Assembly (NCBI RefSeq): GCF_017896165.1
Contig: NZ_JAFCNB010000007.1
Coordinates: 186,001 to 250,000 of the forward strand
DNA from: Microbispora oryzae
Lineage (GTDB): Bacteria; Actinomycetota; Actinomycetes; Streptosporangiales; Streptosporangiaceae
Reading direction: 5' to 3'
Length of the DNA stretch: 64,000 nt
Shown: one piece after another, positions 36,496-45,088 of the stretch
How positions within the stretch are numbered: position 1 is the stretch's first letter
How the letters are laid out: every line of letters starts with the position of its first letter
The notes under the pieces: generated by a model
Database searches by the model: none
Told to the model about the DNA's origin: nothing
What the model saw: only the letters and a program-made list of their open reading frames with translations
Translations under genes and position numbers: made by a program

Positions 36496-37296
36496 GTGAC
36501 CAAGTTCGACGAGGCGACCCAGGTGATCCGCGTCGACGAGCGGACCTACGACGTGTGCCTCGACGACGGCTACTCGCTCGGCGGCCCGCTCAACGGGGGC
36601 TACCTGCTGGCGACCGTGCTGCGGGCGGTGGTCGACTCCTCGCCCCACGACCATCCCGTCTCGACGAGCGCCCAGTTCCTCCGCGCGCCCCGGCCGGGGC
36701 CGGCCCGGGTGGAGGTGGAGGAGCTCAGATCCGGCGGCACCGTGACCGTGACCCGGGCGCGGCTCGTCCGGGACGGCACGGCGTTCGTGGAGACGCTGGT
36801 CACCACGGCGAGCCTGGACGGGGACGCCGAGCCCGCGTGGACCGGGCGGCCGCGGGTGCGCATGCCCCCGCCGGAGGAGTGCGTACGCCTCCCCGGCCCT
36901 CGCCCAGACTCGAACATGAACTTCGGCGCCCAGGTGGACCTGCTGTTCGACCCCGCCACGATCGGCTGGGTCTCCGGCGCCCCCAGCGGCCGGCCGGAGT
37001 CGCGGGCCTACTTCCGGCTGGCGCAGCCCCAGGACCCCGACCCGTACGTGCTGGCGCTGGCGGTGGACTCGCTCCCACCGGTCGTGTTCTCCTCCGGCGC
37101 GCGGGGGTGGGCGCCGACCGTGGAACTCACCTGGCACCTGCGGGCCCTGCCCGCGCCGGGCCCGCTCACGCTGCTCGGCAGCGGGCGGCTCGTCAGCGAC
37201 GGCTGGTTCGACGAGGACGTCGAGGTGTGGGACTCCGCCGGACGGCTGGTCGCGCAGTCACGCCAGCTCGCCCTGGTGGGCCGGCGGGGCGCCTGA
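36496..37296 (+). CDS. Acyl-CoA thioesterase family (double hot-dog, TesB-like)
   Basis: This 266-residue protein has two hot-dog halves. The N-terminal half holds SLGGPLNGGYLLATVLRAV and HPVSTSAQFLRAPRPGP; the C-terminal half holds WAPTVELTWHLRALP and a closing strand DVEVWDSAGRLVAQSRQLALV. Actinobacterial members are annotated as thioesterase family proteins; the substrate is unknown. The start is GTG 36496, supported by a GGAGAAGCGGGGG ribosome site. The 149-bp gap to the divergent DUF3352 gene should hold both promoters, but I see no convincing hexamer pair. Confidence 0.83.
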   Translation: MTKFDEATQVIRVDERTYDVCLDDGYSLGGPLNGGYLLATVLRAVVDSSPHDHPVSTSAQFLRAPRPGPARVEVEELRSGGTVTVTRARLVRDGTAFVETLVTTASLDGDAEPAWTGRPRVRMPPPEECVRLPGPRPDSNMNFGAQVDLLFDPATIGWVSGAPSGRPESRAYFRLAQPQDPDPYVLALAVDSLPPVVFSSGARGWAPTVELTWHLRALPAPGPLTLLGSGRLVSDGWFDEDVEVWDSAGRLVAQSRQLALVGRRGA

Positions 37297-37336
37297 TCGG
37301 GCCCGTCCCGGGCGGCTGGGCGCGGAGCCCGGCGGC

Positions 37337-38026
37337 ATGGCACACTTACCCCCCGTGTCGGATCAGAACGTGACGGACCCCCCGGAAAGCCCCCACTTCA
37401 TGGACGAAGAAGACCGCCGGCACGTCCGCGACCGGGTGATCTTCTTCTCCGACGCGGTGATCGCCATCGCGATGACCCTGCTCGCGCTGGAACTCCCCGT
37501 GCCCCACGGGGAGACGAACACCGAGGTCTGGCACGCGTTCCTGGACCTGCTCCCGGACGACTACCTGAACTTCCTGATCAGCTTCGGGGTCATCGGCGCG
37601 TTCTGGATGGCCCACCACCAGTACTTCCGCAAGATCCATGTGGTGGACGCCACCCTGCGGCGGCTCAACCTCTGCTGGCTCTTCCTCGTCGTGGTCGTGC
37701 CCTTCGCCACCCGCGTGAACAGTGAGGACGGGCGGTTCGTGCTGGGCCCGGTCCTCTACGCCCTCGTCATCAGCGGGATCGCGCTGCTCCTGGTGCAGAT
37801 GGCGCGGCACGCCGTCCACGCCGGGCTGCTGCGCGCCGACGCGTCCGCGCACCCGATGCTCAGGCTGCTGGCCGGCGCGGGCGCGGCGGCCGGGGTGTTC
37901 CTCGTCTCGATCCCGGTGAGCTTCTTCAGCCCTTCGCTGGGCAAATACTCCTGGCTCCTCACGATCGTCGTGTCGCGCGCCGCGTACCAGGTCGCGTACC
38001 GCGTGTCCCGGCGGCACGAGGCCTGA
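37337..38026 (+). CDS. TMEM175-type (DUF1211) potassium channel
   Basis: This 229-residue protein has six predicted membrane helices. The signature of the family, RxxxFSD, is seen in RVIFFSDAVIAIAMTLL in the first helix, followed by FGVIGAFWMAHHQYF, whose H...H...F pattern is also typical. Bacterial TMEM175 proteins form tetrameric potassium channels. ATG 37337 has GGAG 9 nt upstream; GTG 37355 is possible. It follows the thioesterase gene by 40 bp on the same strand. Confidence 0.85.
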   Translation: MAHLPPVSDQNVTDPPESPHFMDEEDRRHVRDRVIFFSDAVIAIAMTLLALELPVPHGETNTEVWHAFLDLLPDDYLNFLISFGVIGAFWMAHHQYFRKIHVVDATLRRLNLCWLFLVVVVPFATRVNSEDGRFVLGPVLYALVISGIALLLVQMARHAVHAGLLRADASAHPMLRLLAGAGAAAGVFLVSIPVSFFSPSLGKYSWLLTIVVSRAAYQVAYRVSRRHEA

Positions 38027-38083
38027 CCGCGCCCCGGCGCGTGTTGTGAGGATTCTTACCGTGAGCGCCGGAGATCCGTCCCC

Positions 38084-38089
38084 TAACCT
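38084..38089 (+). promoter_or_regulatory. -10 box of leaderless murI
   Basis: TAACCT ends 8 nt before GTG 38098. No ribosome site is present and no good -35 hexamer is seen. Confidence 0.5.
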
Positions 38090-38097
38090 TGGGAACC

Positions 38098-38937
38098 GTG
38101 CCGAACAACAGCAGCGCCATCGGGATCTTCGACAGCGGGGTGGGCGGGCTCACCGTCGCCCGCGCGATCATCGATCAGCTCCCGCACGAGTCGGTCCTCT
38201 ACGTGGCCGACACGGCGCACCAGCCGTACGGGCCGAAGAGCATCGCCCAGCTCCGCGCGTACGCCCTCGAGGTGATGGACCACCTCGTCGAGCATGACGT
38301 CAAGATGCTCGTGATCGCCTGCAACAGCGCGAGCGCCGCGGTGCTGCACGACGCCAGGGAACGCTACTCCGTCCCGGTCGTCGAGGTCATCCAGCCCGCC
38401 ACCCGCCGCGCGGTCAAGGCGACCAGGAACGGCAAGGTCGGCGTGATCGGCACCCGCGCCACCGTCGAGTCCATGGCGTACCACGACGCGTTCGCGGCCG
38501 CCCCCCACGTCGAGCTGGTGGCCGTCGCCGCGCCGCTGCTGGTGGAGTTCGTGGAGCGCGGTGAGACGATGAGTGACGACCTCATCGAGGTGATCAGGGG
38601 CTACCTCAAACCCGTGCGGGACGCCGGCTGCGACACCCTGATCCTCGGCTGCACCCACTACCCGCTGCTGACCGGCCCGCTGTCGTACGTCGCGGGCGAC
38701 GGGGTGACGCTGGTGTCGAGCGCCGAGGAGACCGCCAAGGACGTCTACCGGATCCTGCACGACCGGGGCCTGTCCAACGGAGTCACCACGCCCCGGCACA
38801 CCTTCCGGGCCACCGGGGACACCGTGCTCTTCGAGCGGCTCGGCCGCCGGTTCCTCGGTCCGGAGATCGCCGACGTCGAGCCGGTGCCGAGGCCGGAGAA
38901 CGAGACGGACGGATCCGGCATTGGGGGTTCGCTGTGA
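38098..38937 (+). CDS. murI: Glutamate racemase
   Basis: This 279-residue enzyme makes D-glutamate for peptidoglycan. The two catalytic cysteines are in ACNSAS (Cys75) and GCTHYPLL, and the N-terminal [11 protein letters not shown] is the family signature. The start at GTG 38098 fits a leaderless transcript; an in-frame TTG at 38089 lies inside the -10 box and is rejected. Its stop overlaps the next GTG in a GTGA junction, so murI and the MBL gene are translationally coupled. Confidence 0.95.
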   Translation: MPNNSSAIGIFDSGVGGLTVARAIIDQLPHESVLYVADTAHQPYGPKSIAQLRAYALEVMDHLVEHDVKMLVIACNSASAAVLHDARERYSVPVVEVIQPATRRAVKATRNGKVGVIGTRATVESMAYHDAFAAAPHVELVAVAAPLLVEFVERGETMSDDLIEVIRGYLKPVRDAGCDTLILGCTHYPLLTGPLSYVAGDGVTLVSSAEETAKDVYRILHDRGLSNGVTTPRHTFRATGDTVLFERLGRRFLGPEIADVEPVPRPENETDGSGIGGSL

Positions 38938-39686
38938 AAGTGACCATCGTCGGCTGCTCCGGGAGCTTCCCCGGGCCGGACAGCCCGGCCTCCTGCTACC
39001 TGGTTGAGGCCGAGGGCTTCCGGCTCCTCCTCGACCTCGGCAGCGGCGCGCTCGGGGCGCTGCAGCGGCACACCGGCCTCTACGACGTCGACGCCGTCCT
39101 GCTCTCGCACCTGCACGCCGATCACTGCCTCGACCTGTGCGCTTACCACGTGGTTCGCACCTACACGCCCGAAGGGCCGCTGCCCAAGGTGCCCGTGCAC
39201 GCCCCGGCAGGGGCCTCCGCCCGGCTCAACGCGGCGTACGCCATGCCGGACGAGCCGGTGCTGGAGAACTCCTTCGACTTCCACCGGCTCTCGCCCGGGG
39301 TGCGCCACATCGGCCCGTTCGAGGTGACCGCGGCGCCGATGAACCATCCCGTCGAGACGTACGGCTTCCGCGTGTCCCACCGGGGCCGCTCGGTCGCCTA
39401 CTCCGCGGACACCGGCGAGTCGGCCGAGCTGGTGAAGCTGGCCCACCAGGCCGACCTTCTGCTGTGCGAGGCGTCCTTCGTCGAGGGCCCGGGACTGCCC
39501 TCCGGGCTCCACCTGACCGGTCGCCAGGCGGCCGAGCACGGCGCCATGGCCGGGGCGGGCACGCTGGTCCTCACGCACCTCGTTCCCTGGTACGACCGGG
39601 CGCGGGTGCTGGAGGAGGCCTCGGGCGGCGGGTTCCGCGGCAGGCTGGAGCTGGCGCGGAGCGGGGCCGTCTATGACCTAGGGTGA
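38934..39686 (+). CDS. Metallo-beta-lactamase fold phosphodiesterase (Rv1339-like)
   Basis: This 250-residue protein has the MBL zinc motif [10 protein letters not shown] (HxHxDH), further ligands in [10 protein letters not shown] and SADTGES, and a closing His in LTHLVP. The fold is close to RNase Z and class II cAMP phosphodiesterases. The M. tuberculosis orthologue by position, Rv1339, has been described as an atypical cAMP phosphodiesterase, so control of cyclic AMP is a fair guess. The stop lies 5 bp before the rph ATG. Confidence 0.9.
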   Translation: MKVTIVGCSGSFPGPDSPASCYLVEAEGFRLLLDLGSGALGALQRHTGLYDVDAVLLSHLHADHCLDLCAYHVVRTYTPEGPLPKVPVHAPAGASARLNAAYAMPDEPVLENSFDFHRLSPGVRHIGPFEVTAAPMNHPVETYGFRVSHRGRSVAYSADTGESAELVKLAHQADLLLCEASFVEGPGLPSGLHLTGRQAAEHGAMAGAGTLVLTHLVPWYDRARVLEEASGGGFRGRLELARSGAVYDLG

Positions 39687-39691
39687 CCCCT

Positions 39692-40437
<746 letters not shown>

Positions 40438-40441
<4 letters not shown>

Positions 40442-41040
40442 CACGGGTGGTCCTGGCCACGCGGAACACCGGGAAGATCGTCGAGCTGCGCCGCATCCTG
40501 GCCGACGCCGGGGTGCCGGTCGAGCTGCTTGGCCTGGAGGACTTCCCGCACATCGGCGAGGTGGCCGAGACGGGCCTCACCTTCGCGGAGAACTCGCTGC
40601 TCAAGGCGCACGCCGTCGCGTCGGGGAGCGGACTGCCCGCCGTCGCGGACGACTCCGGCCTGTGCGTCGACGCGCTGAACGGCATGCCGGGGATCTTCTC
40701 CGCCCGGTGGGCCGGAGCGCACGGCGACGACAAGGCCAACCTCGACCTGCTGCTCGCGCAGATCTCCGACGTGCCCGACGGACGCCGCCAGGCGCACTTC
40801 GCCTGCACGGCCGCGCTCGCGCTGCCCTCGGGCGAGGAGCACGTCGTGGATGGCTCGGTGCACGGATTTCTCATCCGCGAGCCCCGGGGCGTCAACGGGT
40901 TCGGGTACGACCCGATCTTCGTGCCCGAGGGTGAGACCCGGACGACGGCGGAGATGTCCTCTGAGGAGAAGGACGCCATCAGCCACCGGGGCAGGGCGTT
41001 CCGCGCCCTCGCCCTGATCATGGCTGAGGTCCTGTCGTAA
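40438..41040 (+). CDS. rdgB: XTP/dITP diphosphatase (RdgB/HAM1)
   Basis: This 200-residue house-cleaning enzyme removes deaminated purine nucleotides. Conserved parts are the N-terminal [55 protein letters not shown] and the C-terminal ISHRGRAF. It overlaps rph by 4 bp and is translationally coupled. It is the last gene of the murI-MBL-rph-rdgB run. Confidence 0.95.
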
Positions 41041-41074
41041 TCCGCCCGTAAGACCTTCGTTCCGGCGCCCGGCG

Positions 41075-41080
41075 TAGCGT
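41075..41080 (+). promoter_or_regulatory. -10 box of a leaderless molybdopterin oxidoreductase gene
   Basis: TAGCGT ends 7 nt before GTG 41088. The overlapping ATG at 41086 is followed at once by a stop, so GTG is the start. Confidence 0.5.
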
Positions 41081-41087
41081 TCCACAT

Positions 41088-42770
41088 GTGAACCGAGAAG
41101 GCTTCCGGGCGCCGGCATGGGCGGCCGCGCTGATGGGATTCGTCGCGGGCGCCGTCGCGCTCGGCGTCGCGCAGCTCGTCGCCGCCGTGGTGAACCAGGG
41201 CGCGTCGCCCGTCGTCGCCGTGAGCGGCGCCGTGGTCGACGCCACTCCGGCGGGCCTGAAGGAATGGGGCATTCAGACGTTCGGCTCCAACGACAAGCCG
41301 CTGCTGGTCACCGGCATCGTCGTGGTGCTGGCGTTCGTCGCCGGCGGATTCGGCCTGCTCGCCCGGTCGCGGGTCGCGTACGGCGCCGCCGGCCTGGCGG
41401 TCTTCGGGCTGGTCGGCGCGGTGGCCGCACTCACACGGCCGGAGTCGGGCGTGCTTGACGTCCTGCCGTCGCTGCTCGGCGCGGGCGCCGGGGCGTGGAC
41501 GCTGTCGCGGCTGGTCCGTCGCTCCCGCCATGACGCCGGAGAGTTCCACTCCGGCGGGGCCGCACGGGAGAACGTCGCCGCCTGGACGACGGTCGCCGAC
41601 GGCGCGGGGGACCGGGAGGATTCCCGGACCTCGCCGGGACCCCGCGCCGACGCGCCCGCACGTCCGCCGGTCATGCTCGCCGGGGCCGCCCTGCACGAGT
41701 TCGACCGGCGCCGCCTGCTGACCGGGGCGGTGGTGGGCCTTGGGGTGGCCGGGGCCACCGGCCTGGGGGCGCGGGTGCTGTCGGGTGGCACGAACGTCGT
41801 GCAGGCCAGGCAGGACGTCATGAAGGCGCTGCCCCGGCCGGCCGTGCCCGCCAGGCCCATCCCGGCCGGTGCCGACCTGCGCATCCCCGGGCTGGCGCCG
41901 TTCGTCACGCCGAACGCGGACTTCTACCGGGTTGACACGGCCTTCGTCGTGCCCGCCATCGACCCCGCCACCTGGACTCTCAAAATCCACGGCCTGGTCG
42001 ACCGGCCCGTCGAGCTGACCTTCGCCGATCTGCTCAAACGCCCGCTCGTCGAGACGGACACCACGCTGACCTGCGTGTCCAACGACGTGGGCGGCCACTA
42101 CATCGGCAACGCCCGCTGGCTCGGCGCCCGCCTCGCGGACGTGTTGCGCGAGGCCGGCCTGCGGCGGGACGCCGACATGCTGCTCAGCGTGTCGCGGGAC
42201 GGCTGGACCTGCGGCACGCCCGTCGACGTCGTCATGGACGGCCGGGACGCGCTGCTCGCGGTCGCGATGAACGGCCAGGCGCTGCCCGCCGCCCACGGGT
42301 TCCCGGTGCGGCAGGTCGTTCCCGGCCTCTACGGGTACGTGTCGGCGACCAAGTGGGTGACGGAGATCAGGGTCACCCGCTTCGACCAGGACGTGGCCTA
42401 CTGGACCGGGGAAGGGTGGGCGCCCAAGGGCCCGATCAAGACGCAGTCGCGGATCGACGTGCCCGGTGAGGGAGACAATGTCTCCGTGGGTCCCACGACC
42501 GTCGCGGGGGTGGCCTGGGCCCAGCACAAGGGCATCGACGCCGTCGAGGTCAGGGTGGACGGCGGAGCCTGGCGGGAGGCCAAGCTGGCCGCCGTACCGG
42601 GCCCGGACACCTGGCGGCAGTGGTCGGCGGAGGTCGATCTCGCCCAGGGACGGCACAAGATCGAGGTCCGCGCGACCGACGCGACCGGATACACGCAGAC
42701 CCCGGTCGAGGAGCCGCCCGCCCCCGATGGGGCCACCGGATACCACTCGATCACCGTCCGGGCGGGGTGA
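41088..42770 (+). CDS. Membrane-anchored molybdopterin oxidoreductase (sulfite oxidase family)
   Basis: This 560-residue protein has four N-terminal membrane helices (about 10-150), a charged linker, and a further hydrophobic stretch after a twin-arginine-like DRRRLLTG (about 205-230). The catalytic domain (about 265-430) carries the molybdenum-ligand Cys in LTCVSNDVGG. A Mo-co dimerisation domain (about 450-558) completes it. The twin-arginine suggests an extracytoplasmic catalytic domain. The likely role is sulfite or sulfoxide redox chemistry; the electron partner is unknown. Confidence 0.88.
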   Translation: MNREGFRAPAWAAALMGFVAGAVALGVAQLVAAVVNQGASPVVAVSGAVVDATPAGLKEWGIQTFGSNDKPLLVTGIVVVLAFVAGGFGLLARSRVAYGAAGLAVFGLVGAVAALTRPESGVLDVLPSLLGAGAGAWTLSRLVRRSRHDAGEFHSGGAARENVAAWTTVADGAGDREDSRTSPGPRADAPARPPVMLAGAALHEFDRRRLLTGAVVGLGVAGATGLGARVLSGGTNVVQARQDVMKALPRPAVPARPIPAGADLRIPGLAPFVTPNADFYRVDTAFVVPAIDPATWTLKIHGLVDRPVELTFADLLKRPLVETDTTLTCVSNDVGGHYIGNARWLGARLADVLREAGLRRDADMLLSVSRDGWTCGTPVDVVMDGRDALLAVAMNGQALPAAHGFPVRQVVPGLYGYVSATKWVTEIRVTRFDQDVAYWTGEGWAPKGPIKTQSRIDVPGEGDNVSVGPTTVAGVAWAQHKGIDAVEVRVDGGAWREAKLAAVPGPDTWRQWSAEVDLAQGRHKIEVRATDATGYTQTPVEEPPAPDGATGYHSITVRAG

Positions 42771-42793
42771 ATTCCCGGCATCGCGGGCTAATC

Positions 42794-42816
42794 CCCACGC
42801 TGGTCCGGGGCGTGGG
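42794..42816 (+). terminator. Putative hairpin terminator
   Basis: CCCACGC and GCGTGGG form a 7-bp stem with a 9-nt loop, 24 bp after the stop of the oxidoreductase gene. Confidence 0.45.
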
Positions 42817-42903
42817 TCTGGAGTTGGAAAAACCCGCTGTCCGCCTGACGGGCCCCATCTAGCATCGGCTCCCGAATGTGCGCGAGGGAGGGGGCCGCAG
42901 CGC

Positions 42904-45042
42904 GTGAACCAGGACAGGGCCCGCCGGCATGCCAGGTGGCGGTTGCCGGCGGGTGTGTACAACCCGGTCGTGACGGCGGACGGCCGGCGCTGGCGCGACT
43001 ACGAGCTGGCGGCCGAGGCGCCGGCTCCGTCGCTTGAGGACCGCCGTATCGACCGCTGTATCGACCTCCGCGTGCCGTCGGTGCCGAGCCTGACGGAGGC
43101 GGCGCTTCCCGCCGCCCTGCACGGTCTGGTCAACGGCGCCGACCGGGGATGGAGGATCCCGCCTCCAGCCCAGGCCGTCGAGCAGATGACAGGCGCCGAG
43201 CTCTCCGAGACCAGCAGCTCGGATGTGAGCTCGGAGACTGTGATCTCGGAGACATCCGATCCCGGAACCGTCGATGTAGAGACCGGAGATCCCGAGACCG
43301 GCGATGTCGTAAGCGACGGCCCCGACAGCGACGAGGCCGATGATGCGGTGCTTGGTGATGCGGTGCTTGGCGACGCCGAGCCCGATGACCCTGAGCCCGA
43401 TGACCCTGAGCCCGATGACCCTGAGCCCGATGACCCTGAGCGCGACGACGCGGGGCGACTCGACAACGCGGGGGAGGCCGACGCCGGGAAGTTGGCCGCC
43501 GGAGAGGCCGGCGAGTTCCGCGACGGCGCGCCCGGTGACGGGGGCCCGGCTTCGGCCCGCCAGGATGACCGGGAGCTCCTGGACGACTCGGAGCTCTCGG
43601 ATGAGCTGGACCACACGGATGAGCTGGACCACGCGGATGATCTGGGTCAGACGGGAGAACCGGATCAACCGGACGACCTGGTGGATCCGGACGCTCATAC
43701 CCGGCCATTCGCTGCCGGTAGCACTGCCGGTAGCACTTCCGACAGCACCGCCGACGGCCCTGTAGAGAGTCCCGCAGAAGGTCCCGCAGGATGTCGCGCA
43801 GAGAGCCCCGCAGAGAGCCCCGCAGAGAGCCCCGCCGGCGGCCGGGCTGAGGTCACCGGCGCGGTGGCCGCCGACGTCACCGCTGAGGTCACCGCTGAGG
43901 TCACCGCCGACGTCACCACTGAGGTCGCCGCGGGGGACGTCGCCGAGGTTCCCGCAGACAGCCCGGTCGACAGCCCGGTCGACGGGCCGGTCGACGGGCC
44001 GCTCGACGGCTACGCGGCCGGACACCAGGAGGACAGCCGCCTCTGGAGCATCGGCCGTCCGCGTGACGCGGCCTACCCGCGGCATTCCGAGCGCACGGGG
44101 CACGGCTTGCCTCCCGGCGACGAGGACGGCCGGGCGACCGGCTTCCGGGACGCCCCGGAGGCGTACCGGGCCGACCTGGGCCGCCTCAGGGAGCCGCAGA
44201 CGGGCCCACAGAAGGGGCCGCAGAACGGATCACAGAACGGATCACAGAACGGATCACAGAAGGGATCGCAGAGAGGACCGCGGAAGGGACCGGGGAGGGA
44301 GCCGCGGAAGGGCCCGGGGACGGGCCCGGCGAGTCCGCCGCCGCCCTGGTCGGAGCGGCGGGAGTGGCAGGGGAGCGGAATCGCCGGCGGGAGGGCGTGG
44401 ACCGCGGTCACCGAGGAGGAGACCGGCCTCGACTGGCTCGACCGGCCCAGCCGTCCTCCGCGCCTGGAGTACACGCGGCCGTACCGGAGGCCGGGTGGGC
44501 TCTCCGAGCCGGCGCCGCACCTGCAGGCAGGTCTGATCCAGGCGGTGCGCGGGCGCTTCCCCGACCCGAGGGGCACCTGGATCAGACTGATCAACGCGGA
44601 GGGACCGTCGGAGGATCCGTTCCGGTCGAACAACGCGGTCGACTGCGCGCTCGCCGTCATCTCCACCTGGCACGGCGAGCCGGTGGTGGCGGCGCGCCGG
44701 AATCCCGAGTTCGACCCGGGCGGCCGGCCCCTGCTGACCGGGGAGACCGGCGGGGTGACCCGGGCAGAGGAGTGGCTGGGGTATCGCTTCGAGTACGTGG
44801 GCCACGGCCGCCGGGCCTACGTCGCCATCGCCCAGCGGCTGATTTTCGGCGGGCACGGGGCCTCGGCCGTCCTCATCACCCGATGGGCCGGCGGAGGCAG
44901 CCACGCCTGGAACGCCGTCAACTGCCGGGGGGAGGTCCTCTGGATCGACGCCCAGCGCGGCCACATGGCGCTGGAGCCGCCCTACGAGGACGTGACGGGC
45001 GTCTTCAGCGTGGTGATCGATCGGCACGGCCAGCGGCTGTGA
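42904..45042 (+). CDS. Large protein with C-terminal papain-like (Tox-PL type) domain and a repeat-rich linker
   Basis: This is a 712-residue protein. The N-terminal 100 residues (WRLPAGVYNPVVTADG, LEDRRIDRCIDLRVPS) look globular and match no family I know. Residues of about 100-480 are an acidic, then Ser/Pro/Gly-rich, low-complexity linker with several in-frame minisatellites. The last 190 residues fit the Tox-PL papain fold: Cys581 in NNAVDCALAV, His667 in GGGSHAWN and Asp682 in WIDAQRG are the expected triad. Such domains are toxin deamidases or peptidases in polymorphic toxins. No signal peptide and no obvious immunity gene are seen. Confidence 0.72.
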   Translation: MNQDRARRHARWRLPAGVYNPVVTADGRRWRDYELAAEAPAPSLEDRRIDRCIDLRVPSVPSLTEAALPAALHGLVNGADRGWRIPPPAQAVEQMTGAELSETSSSDVSSETVISETSDPGTVDVETGDPETGDVVSDGPDSDEADDAVLGDAVLGDAEPDDPEPDDPEPDDPEPDDPERDDAGRLDNAGEADAGKLAAGEAGEFRDGAPGDGGPASARQDDRELLDDSELSDELDHTDELDHADDLGQTGEPDQPDDLVDPDAHTRPFAAGSTAGSTSDSTADGPVESPAEGPAGCRAESPAESPAESPAGGRAEVTGAVAADVTAEVTAEVTADVTTEVAAGDVAEVPADSPVDSPVDGPVDGPLDGYAAGHQEDSRLWSIGRPRDAAYPRHSERTGHGLPPGDEDGRATGFRDAPEAYRADLGRLREPQTGPQKGPQNGSQNGSQNGSQKGSQRGPRKGPGREPRKGPGTGPASPPPPWSERREWQGSGIAGGRAWTAVTEEETGLDWLDRPSRPPRLEYTRPYRRPGGLSEPAPHLQAGLIQAVRGRFPDPRGTWIRLINAEGPSEDPFRSNNAVDCALAVISTWHGEPVVAARRNPEFDPGGRPLLTGETGGVTRAEEWLGYRFEYVGHGRRAYVAIAQRLIFGGHGASAVLITRWAGGGSHAWNAVNCRGEVLWIDAQRGHMALEPPYEDVTGVFSVVIDRHGQRL
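43381..43440. repeat. 15-bp repeat x4 in the linker of the Tox-PL protein
   Basis: Four copies of CCCGATGACCCTGAG give PDDPE four times. Nearby a CTTGGTGATGCGGTG-like unit gives LGDAV twice. Confidence 0.92.
43797..43832. repeat. 12-bp repeat x3 in the same linker
   Basis: CGCAGAGAGCCC occurs three times in a row and is followed by diverged GAGGTCACCGCT units (about 43848-43930) encoding EVTA repeats. Confidence 0.9.
44221..44256. repeat. 12-bp repeat x3 in the same linker
   Basis: CAGAACGGATCA occurs three times exactly and is flanked by diverged copies, giving QNGS and QKGS repeats just before the C-terminal domain. Confidence 0.92.
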
Positions 45043-45044
45043 GC

Positions 45045-45083
45045 CGGCGGGAGGGGCGGGGTCCGCGCCCGCCCCTCCCGCCG
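45045..45083. terminator. Bidirectional 16-bp hairpin terminator
   Basis: CGGCGGGAGGGGCGGG and its exact complement form a 16-bp stem with a 7-nt loop. It separates the Tox-PL gene from the convergent ABC permease gene. Confidence 0.92.
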
Positions 45084-45088
45084 TCCGG

